64,000 bases of DNA from Arthrobacter pascens (GCF_030816475.1 NZ_JAUSXF010000001.1:2914001-2978000), one strand, 5' to 3'; shown: positions 38,169 to 46,903, numbered from the stretch's first letter. Notes: a model not told the origin generated them from the letters alone. A program made the numbers and translations.

Positions 38169-39854
38169 GTGACCATCCACACTGCACCTGCCGCCCGTCC
38201 GCACTCCGCCATCGACACCGTGGCTGATGATTACACAGACACGCTCATCCGCCTGAATCCCTCATTTGCCACCACCCTTGGCCTGCCGGGACACGAGACG
38301 GAGTACCCCGACTACTCCCCCGCCGGAATCGCGGAATTCGCTGACGCAGCGCGCGGTGCACTTGCCGCCCTCGACGGCCTGGAAGCCCAGGACGACGTCG
38401 ATGCCGTCACGCTGGACGCGATGCGCGAGCGCCTGGGCCTGCAGCTGGAAATCCACGAATCCGGCTGGGACGAAGCGGAGCTGAACAACATCGCGTCACC
38501 GGCGCAGGACATCCGCGCGATCTTCGACCTCATGCCCGCCGCGACCGGGCAGCACTGGGAACACATCGCCGGACGCGCCCTCAATGTTCCGGCCGCCCTC
38601 GGTGGCTACATGGACTCCCTGCGGCACGCCCGCGATGCCGGACGCGTTTCGGCGGCACGGCAGGTCTCCATCGTCATCGAGCAGGCCACCAAGTACGCTG
38701 CCGCTGACGGCTTCTTCGCCAAGCTGGCCGCCGGAGCGAAGACTGCCGACGGACCGCTGGACGCGTCCTTGCAGGAAAGGCTCGACGCCGGTGCTGCCGC
38801 GGCCCGGAAGGCCTATGCGGAACTGGCTGATTTCCTCCGGACGGAGCTGCTGCCCGCAGCCCCGGAGAAGGACGCCGTGGGCCGGGAACGCTATGCCCTT
38901 GCCTCGCGCTCCTTCCTGGGGGCCACCGTTGACCTGGAAGAAACGTATGCCTGGGGAGTGCAAGAACTCGACCGGCTGATAGCGGAACAGGAACAGGTGG
39001 CCGACACCATCAAGGCCGGTGCCACTATTGCCGAAGCCAAGGAGATCCTCAACAACGATCCCGCACGGCAGCTCAAGGGCACCGACGCACTCCAGGCCTG
39101 GATGCAGGAGCTCTCGGACAAGGCCGTAGGCGAGCTCGCGGGAGTGCATTTCGAGATCCCGGACGTGATGAAGAAACTGGAGTGCCTGATCGCGCCCACG
39201 GACGAGGGAGGCATCTACTACACCGGCCCCTCCGATGACTTCAGCCGTCCCGGGAGGATGTGGTGGTCCGTTCCCGCCGGCGAGGACACCTTCACCACCT
39301 GGGCGGAAACAACCACCGTTTTCCATGAAGGCGTTCCCGGCCACCACCTCCAGGTGGCCACAGCAACCTACCGGCGGGAGCTCCTCAACAAGTGGCGCCG
39401 CAACGTCTGCTGGACGTCCGGCCACGGGGAGGGCTGGGCCCTGTATGCGGAAAAACTGATGCAGGAACTCGGGTACCTGTCCGACCCGGGCGACCATATG
39501 GGCATGCTGGACATGCAGCGCATGCGTGCGGCCCGGGTGGTCTTCGACATCGGCGTCCACCTCGAACTCGAGGTCCCTGAACGTTGGGGATCCGGACCCT
39601 GGACCCCTGACAAGGGTTACGGATTCCTGAAGGAGAATTTGCCTATCAGCGAGGGCCAGCTCAACTTCGAGTTCACCCGTTACCTCGGCTGGCCGGGACA
39701 GGCCCCCTCCTACAAGGTGGGCCAGCGGCTGTGGGAACAGATCCGCGCCGAACTCGAAACCAGGCCGGGCTTTGACCTCAAGGCCTTCCACACCAAAGCA
39801 TTGAACATCGGCTCCGTGGGACTCGATACCCTACGGCGGGCGCTGCTCTCGTAG
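38169..39854 (+). CDS. DUF885 family protein (M32-like zinc metallopeptidase fold)
   Basis: A 561-residue soluble protein of the DUF885 family, distantly related to zinc peptidases. The zinc-site motif is VFHEGVPGHHLQ (HExxxGHH form), with a downstream Glu-containing helix SGHGEGWALYAEKLM. The N-terminal half is helical (DDVDAVTLDAMRERLGLQLEI). No signal peptide is present, so it should act in the cytoplasm, probably as a peptidase (inference from fold). Start chosen at the second of two GTG codons, six bases after TAGTCT. Confidence 0.85.
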   Translation: MTIHTAPAARPHSAIDTVADDYTDTLIRLNPSFATTLGLPGHETEYPDYSPAGIAEFADAARGALAALDGLEAQDDVDAVTLDAMRERLGLQLEIHESGWDEAELNNIASPAQDIRAIFDLMPAATGQHWEHIAGRALNVPAALGGYMDSLRHARDAGRVSAARQVSIVIEQATKYAAADGFFAKLAAGAKTADGPLDASLQERLDAGAAAARKAYAELADFLRTELLPAAPEKDAVGRERYALASRSFLGATVDLEETYAWGVQELDRLIAEQEQVADTIKAGATIAEAKEILNNDPARQLKGTDALQAWMQELSDKAVGELAGVHFEIPDVMKKLECLIAPTDEGGIYYTGPSDDFSRPGRMWWSVPAGEDTFTTWAETTTVFHEGVPGHHLQVATATYRRELLNKWRRNVCWTSGHGEGWALYAEKLMQELGYLSDPGDHMGMLDMQRMRAARVVFDIGVHLELEVPERWGSGPWTPDKGYGFLKENLPISEGQLNFEFTRYLGWPGQAPSYKVGQRLWEQIRAELETRPGFDLKAFHTKALNIGSVGLDTLRRALLS

Positions 39855-40013
39855 TCGCCCCCTTCGCCCGCGAGACATTTCCCACACCGATCACGGGAAT
39901 AAGTAACAAAGGCCGCTGTCCGCCTTGGTTTTCCGGGGTTTTCCGGTTCCTGGCGCATCCTACCTCACGTAATATTTCTCAATGTACGTTCGCCATGGTA
40001 TGCGGCGTGACTC

Positions 40014-40019
40014 TAGCGT
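40014..40019 (+). promoter_or_regulatory. -10 box of leaderless symporter promoter
   Basis: TAGCGT followed by six bases and the GTG at 40026. The 171-base gap before the gene holds no other obvious ribosome site. Confidence 0.55.
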
Positions 40020-40025
40020 ATTCGG

Positions 40026-41459
40026 GTGAGCACTCAAACCCGCACCCCAGATTCCCGAGGAAAGACCGGCTTCCAGCTGCCCAAGTGGGCTGGCTCGTTC
40101 GGCTTCCAGATCATCGCCGCCCTCATCGTTGGGCTGGGCCTCGGCCTGCTGGCAAAATACACCGGCAGCACCAAGACCAGCCCCAACGGCCTGGGCGCCA
40201 CCCTCCAGACCATTGGCTCCAGCTACGTCTCGTTGCTGCAGACGGCCGTGGTGCCGCTGATCTTCACCGCAGTGGTCAGTTCCATCTCCAACCTCCGCCA
40301 GGTGTCCAACGCCGCGAAGCTGGCCTGGAACACCCTGCTCTGGTTCGCCATCACCTCACTGATCGCCGTGCTGATCGGCATCGGACTTGGCGTGCTCCTG
40401 CAGCCCGGCGCCAATACCGGGATCACCGAGCAAGCCAAGTACGCCGGAAAGTCGGGTGACTGGTGGTCCTTCCTGACCGGGCTCTTCCCGAAGAACTTCC
40501 TGGGCCTGGGCGCCAGCACCACCATCACCGAAGGCGTTGCCACCACCTCCGTGAGCTTCAACGTGCTCCAGATCCTGGTGATCGCCATCGCCGTCGGTGT
40601 GGCCGCACTCAAGGTAGGCAAGGCGGCGGAGCCGTTCCTGAACCTCAACGCTTCAGCCCTCGCCGTCATCCAGAAGGTCCTGTGGTGGATCATCCGGATC
40701 GCACCGCTGGGCACTGTTGGCCTCATCGGCAATGCAGTGGCGGTCTACGGCTGGGACACCATCGGCTCGCTGGGCAAGTTCACCGTGGCCATCTATGCCG
40801 GCCTGGCCTTGGTTCTCTTCGTCGTCTACCCCGTGCTCGTCCGCGCCCACGGACTCTCCGTGAAGCAGTATTTCTCGGGCGTGTGGCCGGCCGTGCAGCT
40901 CGCCTTCGTGTCCCGCTCTTCGGTAGGCACCCTCCCCCTGACCCAGCGGGTCACTGAGCGCAGCCTTGGCGTCCCCCGCGCCTACGCATCCTTCGCCGTA
41001 CCGCTCGGCGCCACCACCAAGATGGATGGCTGCGCCGCGATCTACCCGGCCGTCTCGGCAATCTTCGTGGCCCAGTTCTTCGGCATCCAGCTGGACTTCA
41101 GCCAGTACGTGCTCATTGCCCTGGTCTCGGTTCTGGGTTCGGCCGCCACGGCTGGTACCACCGGCGCCGTCGTGATGCTCACGCTGACCCTCTCCACGCT
41201 GGGACTGCCGCTGGCCGGCGTCGGACTCCTGCTGGCAATCGATCCGATCCTGGACATGGGCCGCACGGCGGTCAACGTCGCGGGCCAGGCATTGGTACCC
41301 ACGCTCGTGGCCAAGCGCCAGGGCATCCTGGACGAGGCGCTGTACAACGCGCCCCGCAACGGCACCCCCTTTGTGGACGACGCCGACTCCGCCGCTGCCG
41401 ATCCCTCCGCCTCCGCGGGCCCGGCGGCCGGCCGCGAACTGGCGGACGCCAAGGCGTAA
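40026..41459 (+). CDS. Dicarboxylate/amino acid:cation symporter (DAACS, GltP/DctA family)
   Basis: A 477-residue secondary transporter with about eight membrane helices and two re-entrant loops, taking up glutamate, aspartate or C4-dicarboxylates with H+ or Na+. Family markers: the serine-rich loop AFVSRSSVGTLPLT, KMDGCAAIYPAV, and LIALVSVLGSAATAGTTGAVVMLTLTL with the following DPILDMGRTAVNV substrate-binding helix. The C-terminal 40 residues are hydrophilic and Ala/Asp-rich. It could be a target of the CitA/DcuS-type system at the left edge, but nothing in the sequence proves this. Leaderless-type start. Confidence 0.93.
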   Translation: MSTQTRTPDSRGKTGFQLPKWAGSFGFQIIAALIVGLGLGLLAKYTGSTKTSPNGLGATLQTIGSSYVSLLQTAVVPLIFTAVVSSISNLRQVSNAAKLAWNTLLWFAITSLIAVLIGIGLGVLLQPGANTGITEQAKYAGKSGDWWSFLTGLFPKNFLGLGASTTITEGVATTSVSFNVLQILVIAIAVGVAALKVGKAAEPFLNLNASALAVIQKVLWWIIRIAPLGTVGLIGNAVAVYGWDTIGSLGKFTVAIYAGLALVLFVVYPVLVRAHGLSVKQYFSGVWPAVQLAFVSRSSVGTLPLTQRVTERSLGVPRAYASFAVPLGATTKMDGCAAIYPAVSAIFVAQFFGIQLDFSQYVLIALVSVLGSAATAGTTGAVVMLTLTLSTLGLPLAGVGLLLAIDPILDMGRTAVNVAGQALVPTLVAKRQGILDEALYNAPRNGTPFVDDADSAAADPSASAGPAAGRELADAKA

Positions 41460-41512
41460 CTGCCGGCGCTGTCACTGCCGGCACTGTCACTGCCGGCACT
41501 GTAATTGCCGCC
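41460..41512 (+). repeat. Tandem 15-base repeat after the symporter gene
   Basis: Units CTGCCGGCGCTGTCA, CTGCCGGCACTGTCA and CTGCCGGCACTGTAA in series from 41460, with a partial fourth. It begins at the last base of the symporter gene region. Noncoding; function unknown. Confidence 0.7.
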
Positions 41513-41545
41513 AGGGCGTCACAGGCAGGAAATTGGCGTCATTTT

Positions 41546-41602
41546 GAACTGCTCCCCGAAAGTTGGACTGAAAATTCAGTTCTGACTTTCGGGGAGCAGT
41601 TC
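41546..41602. repeat. 57-base palindromic element, left copy
   Basis: Perfect 18-base arms, GAACTGCTCCCCGAAAGT at 41546-41563 and its complement at 41585-41602. The 21-base centre holds a nested palindrome, ACTGAA-AA-TTCAGT (41567-41580). A near-identical copy lies at 42758-42815 in the opposite orientation, so the two bracket the AAA ATPase gene. It could act as a transcription terminator for the symporter, or be a mobile inverted-repeat element. Confidence 0.85.
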
Positions 41603-41656
41603 CCATGTCCAGGCCCTTCTTGTGAGGCAACCCCACCCCGGTCGGGAATCGAGTAC

Positions 41657-41662
41657 TACAGT
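41657..41662 (+). promoter_or_regulatory. -10 box of leaderless AAA ATPase promoter
   Basis: TACAGT, then six bases, then ATG at 41669. It lies inside the segment bracketed by the palindromic elements. Confidence 0.55.
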
Positions 41663-41668
41663 GGATGT

Positions 41669-42703
41669 ATGGCTCCCAGCCGCCATCCGCTCGACGACCT
41701 GCGCGAAACCATCGGCCATCTGGCCGATCAGCTCAGGCTGACCGGTTCAGAGCGCGTCGACGACCTGGTCGGCGATCTCATGGGTGCCAGGCCCGGGCCG
41801 GCCCGGCCGCTGTCCGAGGTGCAGGCCGAGCTCGACGCGCTGGTCGGACTGGAGACCGTGAAGGAACAGGTGCGGGCCCTCGTCGCACTGCTCCAGGTCC
41901 AGGCCCGCCGTAAGGCGCACGGCCTGCCGGAGGTGGCCACATCACAGCATCTGGTGTTCCTCGGAAACCCCGGCACGGGCAAGACCACCGTGGCGCGGCT
42001 CCTGGCTGAGATGTACCGCGCGGTCGGCCTGCTGCAGAAGGGCCATCTGGTCGAGGTCGATCGTTCGGGCCTGGTGGGGCAGTACGTCGGTGCGACGGCC
42101 ATCAAGACGGACCGGGTGATTCGGCGTGCGCTGGACGGCGTCCTGTTCATCGACGAGGCCTACGCGCTGGCCCCGGAGGACGGCCGGATGGACTTTGGCC
42201 CCGAGGCGATCGAGGTCCTGCTCAAGCGGATGGAGGACCACCGCCACCGCCTTGTCGTGATTGTGGCCGGGTACCCGCGGCTGATGGAGTCCTTCTTGCT
42301 CTCGAACCCCGGACTGCGCTCCCGGTTCGCCCGCGAGATCACGTTCCCCGACTATTCCGTCGACGCACTCCAGACGATTTTCCACCAGATGCTTGCCCAG
42401 CACGAGTACACGCTGGAGCCGGGTGCCGACCAGATGCTGCGCCGCATCCTGGCCGGGCTCCACGCGGGCGAGGACTCCGGCAACGCACGGTTCGCCCGCA
42501 CGCTGTTCGAGCAGGCGCTCAACCGCCAGGCGCTGCGGCTGTCGCTCAACGAGGAACAAAGCCTCGACGCGCTCGATCGTGAGGCCGTCATGACGCTCAC
42601 CGCGGACGACATCGTCGAGGCCGCGCTGGCCTTGGGCGAGGAGCCGGAGCCGGAACCGAGGCCGGAACCGGAGCAGCCACGCTGGTGGCGCTGGCTCGCC
42701 TGA
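41669..42703 (+). CDS. CbbX/SpoVK/EccA-like AAA+ ATPase
   Basis: A 344-residue AAA+ protein. A 50-residue helical N-terminus leads to LVGLETVKEQV, Walker A FLGNPGTGKTTVARLLAEMY (about 93-112), a pore-loop region DRSGLVGQYVGATA, Walker B GVLFIDEAYAL, sensor VIVAGYPRLMESFLLSNPGLRSRF with the Arg finger, and the C-terminal helical lid (GNARFARTLFEQALNRQALRL). Members include Rubisco activase CbbX and the ATPase half of ESX protein EccA; the TPR half of EccA is absent here. A Glu/Pro-rich tail ends in WWRWLA. The gene stands alone between two inverted palindromic elements, which suggests transfer as a cassette. Substrate unknown. Confidence 0.88.
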   Translation: MAPSRHPLDDLRETIGHLADQLRLTGSERVDDLVGDLMGARPGPARPLSEVQAELDALVGLETVKEQVRALVALLQVQARRKAHGLPEVATSQHLVFLGNPGTGKTTVARLLAEMYRAVGLLQKGHLVEVDRSGLVGQYVGATAIKTDRVIRRALDGVLFIDEAYALAPEDGRMDFGPEAIEVLLKRMEDHRHRLVVIVAGYPRLMESFLLSNPGLRSRFAREITFPDYSVDALQTIFHQMLAQHEYTLEPGADQMLRRILAGLHAGEDSGNARFARTLFEQALNRQALRLSLNEEQSLDALDREAVMTLTADDIVEAALALGEEPEPEPRPEPEQPRWWRWLA

Positions 42704-42757
42704 CTGGATCCGCGGCGCCTGTCAGGCGATACCCGTCCCGCCCCGAGCGGGAAACAT

Positions 42758-42815
42758 GAACCTGCTCCCCGTAAGTCAGAACTGAATTTCCAGTCCAACT
42801 TTCGGGGAGCAGTTC
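42758..42815. repeat. 57-base palindromic element, right copy (inverted)
   Basis: Reverse-complement copy of the left element. The centre differs from it by one base, and the left arm carries a T for A change and an extra C (AACCTGCTCCCCGTAAGT). It lies 55 bases after the AAA ATPase stop and before the secreted protein gene, which points the other way, so it could serve as a two-way terminator. Confidence 0.85.
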
Positions 42816-42869
42816 ACCTCCGGGGATTTCTTTGTCGCCGAACGTCCGAGGGCGCTGTCCCCACGGGTA

Positions 42870-43436
42870 TTAGCGGCCGCCGCCTCCAATCACACCGTTC
42901 TGGACGGCCTTGGTCACGGCGTCGGCTTCGGCCTGGGTCAGCTTGCCGTCCGTGACTGCCTTGTCCAGCCTGGTCTTGAGGGCCGCGGCCCGGTCCGCCT
43001 GTTCAGCCGTGCGCAGCTCGTCCAGCGCCGCAGTGACCTTGGCTTCATCAATGCCCAGCGACGCTGCGAGCGACTTCGCCAGTTCCGCCTGCCTGGCCGC
43101 GGGGTCCGGCCGCGTTCCGTTTGCCGGCGGAGTGGCTGGCGGAGTAGCGGGCTTATTGGCATCGCGGAACGCCTTGAGGGCGTCGGCGACCTTGCTCTCG
43201 TCGACCCCGAGTTTGGCAGCCAGGTCTGCTGCCTTCACCCCGCCGAAGCCTCCGCGGCCGCCGTGCCTGCCCCCGCCATCGGCCGGAGGAGTGCCGTCCG
43301 TCGAGGCGCTGGAGCTTGTACTTGGCGTAGGCGTAACCGTGGTGGTTGCGGAGGCGATACCTGCAACGCCGATGCCGGCGCCGAGGGCGAGGGCCGCGGC
43401 CGAAAGGCCAAGGGTGATTCTCTTGGTGCGTGACAT
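42870..43436 (-). CDS. Small secreted protein with two helical repeats
   Basis: A 188-residue protein with a Sec signal peptide (about 1-33, ending GIASA), a Ser/Thr/Pro linker, a Gly-rich stretch (GGGRHGGRGGFGG) and two similar helical units: AADLAAKLGVDESKVADALK and LAKSLAASLGIDEAKVTAAL, followed by DGKLTQAEADAVTKAVQNG. The unit pattern occurs in many uncharacterised actinobacterial exported proteins. Start at ATG 43436 after a GGAGA site; the frame is open 12 codons upstream. It ends in GGGGR. Function unknown. Confidence 0.75.
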   Translation of the reverse strand: MSRTKRITLGLSAAALALGAGIGVAGIASATTTVTPTPSTSSSASTDGTPPADGGGRHGGRGGFGGVKAADLAAKLGVDESKVADALKAFRDANKPATPPATPPANGTRPDPAARQAELAKSLAASLGIDEAKVTAALDELRTAEQADRAAALKTRLDKAVTDGKLTQAEADAVTKAVQNGVIGGGGR

Positions 43437-43600
43437 AGCTTGTCTCCTGGATCCGCCGTGTGGGAACGGCATGAGTTGGTCCCTTCCGGGCTATTCCAAG
43501 TCTCCAGCGCCAGGTTTTCGCGGAGCTGTCGGGAACCTTTCATCTTCCTGTGAATGCCGGAAGCCGGTCTCAAACGACGACATAGATTAACTTGCGCTGA

Positions 43601-43614
43601 GTGCAAAATTGCAC
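43601..43614 (+). promoter_or_regulatory. Candidate TetR operator GTGCAA-AA-TTGCAC
   Basis: Perfect 6-base arms with a 2-base centre, ending two bases upstream of the -10 box of the TetR gene. Binding here would block its own promoter and the linked mmpL gene, the usual autorepression arrangement. Confidence 0.6.
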
Positions 43615-43615
43615 A

Positions 43616-43621
43616 TAGTGT
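43616..43621 (+). promoter_or_regulatory. -10 box of leaderless TetR-mmpL promoter
   Basis: TAGTGT, six bases, then ATG at 43628. The palindrome next to it supports this as the regulated promoter. Confidence 0.55.
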
Positions 43622-43627
43622 AGGTTC

Positions 43628-44317
43628 ATGCCTTCCAGCTTGCCGGACACCGGCACTTCGCCTGCCCCGACCTCGCGGCGGGAAAAGAACAAGGCCGCCA
43701 CCCGCCAGGCCATCACTGACGCGGCCATGGCCCTTCTCCGCAGCGAGGGCCCCGGAAACTTCACCGTGGAGGACATCGCGGAGGCGGCGGGGATCTCGCG
43801 GCGCACGTTTTTCAACTACTTCGGCAGCACCGATGCGGCGCTCGCCTCCGTGACCCACGGCTTCCTGGACAACGCCCTCCAGCAGTTCCGGCTGCGCCCG
43901 TCGGATGAACCCATCCTGGAATCCGCCCGCGCCGCGCTGATGGCATTGGCAGATCCCATGACTGTTGCCCCGATGGCCGAGCTGTTTACCCTCACCGAAC
44001 AGAACCCGCAGCTGTCCCGTTCAGAACTGGAAGCCTGGGACCACTGCACCGAACAGATCATCACCGCCGCGCGGGAACGGGCCGCCGAGACTCCCGGCGT
44101 CGTGATCGATGAACTGTATCTGCGCGCCCTTGCAGGTTCGGTGATTTCCTGCGGCAAAGCAGCCATGGACGTGTGGTTCGCGCGCCGCGGCGCTGATCTG
44201 TCTCCGGCCTCACTCACCCTGCTCCGGCAACTGCTGATCGACGCCATCGGCCACCTTGGCTCCGGTTTCGATGGCCGTGAACGCTCCCAATCCACCCTCC
44301 TCGAAGATCGGCGCTGA
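43628..44317 (+). CDS. TetR family transcriptional regulator
   Basis: A 229-residue repressor. The DNA-binding part (about 19-65) reads KNKAATRQAITDAAMALL, then NFTVEDIAEAAGISRRTFFNYF, the full TetR helix-turn-helix. The C-terminal ligand domain is ordinary in length. It ends one base before the ATG of the MmpL exporter, which it probably controls along with itself through the palindrome at 43601-43614. Ligand unknown; hydrophobic compounds exported by MmpL are the likely class. Confidence 0.92.
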   Translation: MPSSLPDTGTSPAPTSRREKNKAATRQAITDAAMALLRSEGPGNFTVEDIAEAAGISRRTFFNYFGSTDAALASVTHGFLDNALQQFRLRPSDEPILESARAALMALADPMTVAPMAELFTLTEQNPQLSRSELEAWDHCTEQIITAARERAAETPGVVIDELYLRALAGSVISCGKAAMDVWFARRGADLSPASLTLLRQLLIDAIGHLGSGFDGRERSQSTLLEDRR

Positions 44318-44318
44318 C

Positions 44319-46850
44319 ATGGCCCTCTTGCTATACCGCCTTGGCAAGTTCTCGTACCGCCACCGCTGGCTGGTCATTTCCGCATGGCTGGCCGTCCTCG
44401 TGGGTGTCGCAGGCTCGGCCGCCGCATTCCACGGCACTTTGTCGAATAACTTCCAGATTCCTGGCACAGAGACCCAGCAGATGGCGGACAAGCTCAAGAA
44501 GGAGCTGCCCTCGTCCTCGGGCGGTTCCGCCAGCATCGTCTTTGAAGCCAACGATGCCCGGTTCAGCCAGGCCGGCAAGGACGCAGTGTCCGCCGTCCTG
44601 GCCAAGCTCAAAACCCTCCCGGACGTGCAGGGAACTGTTGATCCTTTCACCACCCAAGCCCAGCTGGACAAGGCCGCAGCCGACGTCGCCGCTGGTCAAC
44701 AGCAGGCTGCGGACGCCAAGGCCCAACTCGACCAGTCCGCCTCGGAGTTGGCCGCCGGGAAGGCGCGGCTGGCAGCCGCGGAACAGCAGATGGCTGCTGC
44801 CGGCCTGCCGGCCGCCGCGATTGAGGCCCAGCTCGGCCAGCAGAAGGCCGCGGCCGCAGCAGGGCAGGCAAAACTCGACGCCGGCACCCGGGAACTTGCC
44901 GCCGGGAACGAAAAGCTGGAGCTCGGCAAGCGCCAACTCGATGCCTCACAGGGCCTGCGCTTCGTCTCCGAGGACGGCAAGGCAGCCATCGCGCAGGTCC
45001 AGTTCAAGACCTCCATCAACGGCCTCACCCCTGACATCCGCCGGGAAGTCCAAGACCTCGTCAAGGAGGTCTCCGCCGCGAATGTCACCGCCCTGCCCAG
45101 CAAGGAAATCAGCGAGGACATCTCCGAGCTCTTTGGCACCGCGGAGATCATCGGCATCGCCGTTGCCGCCCTGGTCCTGATCCTCATGCTCGGCACCTTC
45201 ATCGCGGCCGGCCTTCCGCTGCTGATGGCCATCGTCGGAGTCGCCGCGGGTGTCGGCGGGACCATCGCCCTCAGCAGTGCCGTGGACATGAGTTCGATCT
45301 CCCCGATGCTGGCCCTGATGCTGGGCCTGGCCGTGGGCATCGATTACTCCCTGTTCATCGTCAACAGGCACCGCGGCCAGCTGCTCGCCGGCATGGACGC
45401 CGAGGAATCGGTGGCATTGGCCACAGGAACCTCGGGCAATGCCGTGCTTTTCGCCGGACTCACAGTCATCATCGCCCTTGCCGCACTGGTGGTCCCCGGC
45501 CTGCCGTTCCTGGCTGTGATGGGCCTGTCAGCCGCCGCCACGGTCGCTGTCGCAGTCGCCGTCGCGCTGACCCTGACACCTGCCGTGCTCTCCCTGGTAG
45601 GCCGGAAGCTCATCTCCAGGAGGGCCTGGGCCAGGGCCCAGGAGCACAACGCGGACCCCTCCCACGGCTACCAGGACAGTGCCAAGGAGGAGTACCGCAG
45701 CACCCACGGCTGGGGCGGCCTGGTCACGAACCATCCCTGGCTGGCCCTGCTGGCCGGCGTTGTCCTGCTCGGCGTCATGGCCCTCCCGGCGGGCCAGCTG
45801 CGGCTCGCACTGCCGGACGCCAGTTCCCAGCCGGTGGCCTCGCAGGCATTCCAGGCCTACGACGTGACCAGGCGGAGCTTCGGCGAGGGCATGACAGGGC
45901 CGATCATCGTCGTCGGTGACCTTCCGGAGGGCCTGAGCGAAGCCGAGGCGAAGGCGCGGCAGTTCGACGTCGCCGACATCCTGCGCGGGACGGAGAACGT
46001 TACCGCCGCCGTGCCGCTTGCCCTCAGCCAGGACCGCCGCACCGCGGTGTTCCAGGTCATTCCCAAGGAAGGCCCGGCGAGTGCCAGCACCGTCCGGGTG
46101 GTCTCCGAACTGCGCGCCGAGAAGCCGCGGATCCAGGACAGCACCGGCGTGAGCATCGGCCTTACCGGCCAGACCGCCGGCAACGTGGACGTCTCCACCA
46201 AGCTCGGCGATGCCCTGCCTCCGTATCTCGCGATCGTCGTCGGGCTGTCCCTGCTCCTGCTGCTGCTCGTGTTCCGGTCCATGTGGGTGCCGCTACTGGC
46301 AACCGGCGGCTTCCTGCTTTCGCTCGCCGCGTCCTTCGGCGCCGTCGTCGCGGTTTACCAGTGGGGCTGGCTTGGACCCGTTTTCGGCGTGGAAAACCCC
46401 GGCGCCGTGCTGAGCTTCCTGCCCATCATCCTGATCGGTGTGCTGTTCGGACTGGCCATGGACTACCAGGTGTTCATCACCTCCGGCATGCGTGAGTCCT
46501 ATATGCATGGCGAAACGGCAAGGCACGCCGTGCGGACGGGCTTCAGCCACGCCGCCGCGGTGGTCACCGCGGCTGCGATCATCATGGTCAGCGTGTTCTC
46601 CGGCTTCATCTTCAGCCACTTGAACATGGTCCGGCCGCTAGGCTTCGCGATGGCCTTCGGTGTGCTGATCGACGCTTTCGTGGTCCGGATGACCATCGTT
46701 CCGGCAGTGATGTACCTGCTGGGCGGCAAAGCCTGGTGGCTGCCGGGGTGGCTGGAGCGGATCCTTCCGGACGTCGACGTTGAAGGCGCCAGGCTACGGC
46801 AGCCGGCACCCGTCAGTTCAGAGCAACGCGGGGTCACTTCGCGCCTATAA
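44319..46850 (+). CDS. MmpL-type RND exporter
   Basis: An 843-residue exporter with the usual 12 helices in two halves, each with an MmpL motif in the proton-relay helix: LGLAVGIDYSLFIVNRHRGQ (about 345) and LFGLAMDYQVFITSGMRE (about 705). The first external loop contains a long Ala/Gln-rich coiled-coil stretch with L-x-x-G periodicity (SELAAGKARLAAAEQQ, TRELAAGNEKLELGKRQL), like the YhgE/Pip external domains. Start chosen at 44319 (MALLLYRLGKFSYRHR), one base after the TetR stop. The last residues (EQRGVTSRL) are encoded by one arm of an intergenic palindrome. Confidence 0.9.
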   Translation: MALLLYRLGKFSYRHRWLVISAWLAVLVGVAGSAAAFHGTLSNNFQIPGTETQQMADKLKKELPSSSGGSASIVFEANDARFSQAGKDAVSAVLAKLKTLPDVQGTVDPFTTQAQLDKAAADVAAGQQQAADAKAQLDQSASELAAGKARLAAAEQQMAAAGLPAAAIEAQLGQQKAAAAAGQAKLDAGTRELAAGNEKLELGKRQLDASQGLRFVSEDGKAAIAQVQFKTSINGLTPDIRREVQDLVKEVSAANVTALPSKEISEDISELFGTAEIIGIAVAALVLILMLGTFIAAGLPLLMAIVGVAAGVGGTIALSSAVDMSSISPMLALMLGLAVGIDYSLFIVNRHRGQLLAGMDAEESVALATGTSGNAVLFAGLTVIIALAALVVPGLPFLAVMGLSAAATVAVAVAVALTLTPAVLSLVGRKLISRRAWARAQEHNADPSHGYQDSAKEEYRSTHGWGGLVTNHPWLALLAGVVLLGVMALPAGQLRLALPDASSQPVASQAFQAYDVTRRSFGEGMTGPIIVVGDLPEGLSEAEAKARQFDVADILRGTENVTAAVPLALSQDRRTAVFQVIPKEGPASASTVRVVSELRAEKPRIQDSTGVSIGLTGQTAGNVDVSTKLGDALPPYLAIVVGLSLLLLLLVFRSMWVPLLATGGFLLSLAASFGAVVAVYQWGWLGPVFGVENPGAVLSFLPIILIGVLFGLAMDYQVFITSGMRESYMHGETARHAVRTGFSHAAAVVTAAAIIMVSVFSGFIFSHLNMVRPLGFAMAFGVLIDAFVVRMTIVPAVMYLLGGKAWWLPGWLERILPDVDVEGARLRQPAPVSSEQRGVTSRL

Positions 46851-46886
46851 ATCCGGTCCGCGTGGGCCATAAGTGACCCCGCGTTG
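46824..46886. repeat. Palindromic element CAACGCGGGGTCACTT, copy 1
   Basis: Arms CAACGCGGGGTCACTT (46824-46839) and its complement (46871-46886), with a 31-base centre. The left arm lies within the last codons of the MmpL gene. The same arms recur at 61017-61079. It probably works as a terminator or REP-like element. Confidence 0.8.
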
Positions 46887-46903
46887 TTCTGCCGGGGGTG
46901 AAT

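Noticed and set aside
41546..42815. Intact insertion sequence around the AAA ATPase
   Set aside because: There is no transposase gene between the palindromes and no target-site duplication I can see; the ATPase is of CbbX type, not IstB type.
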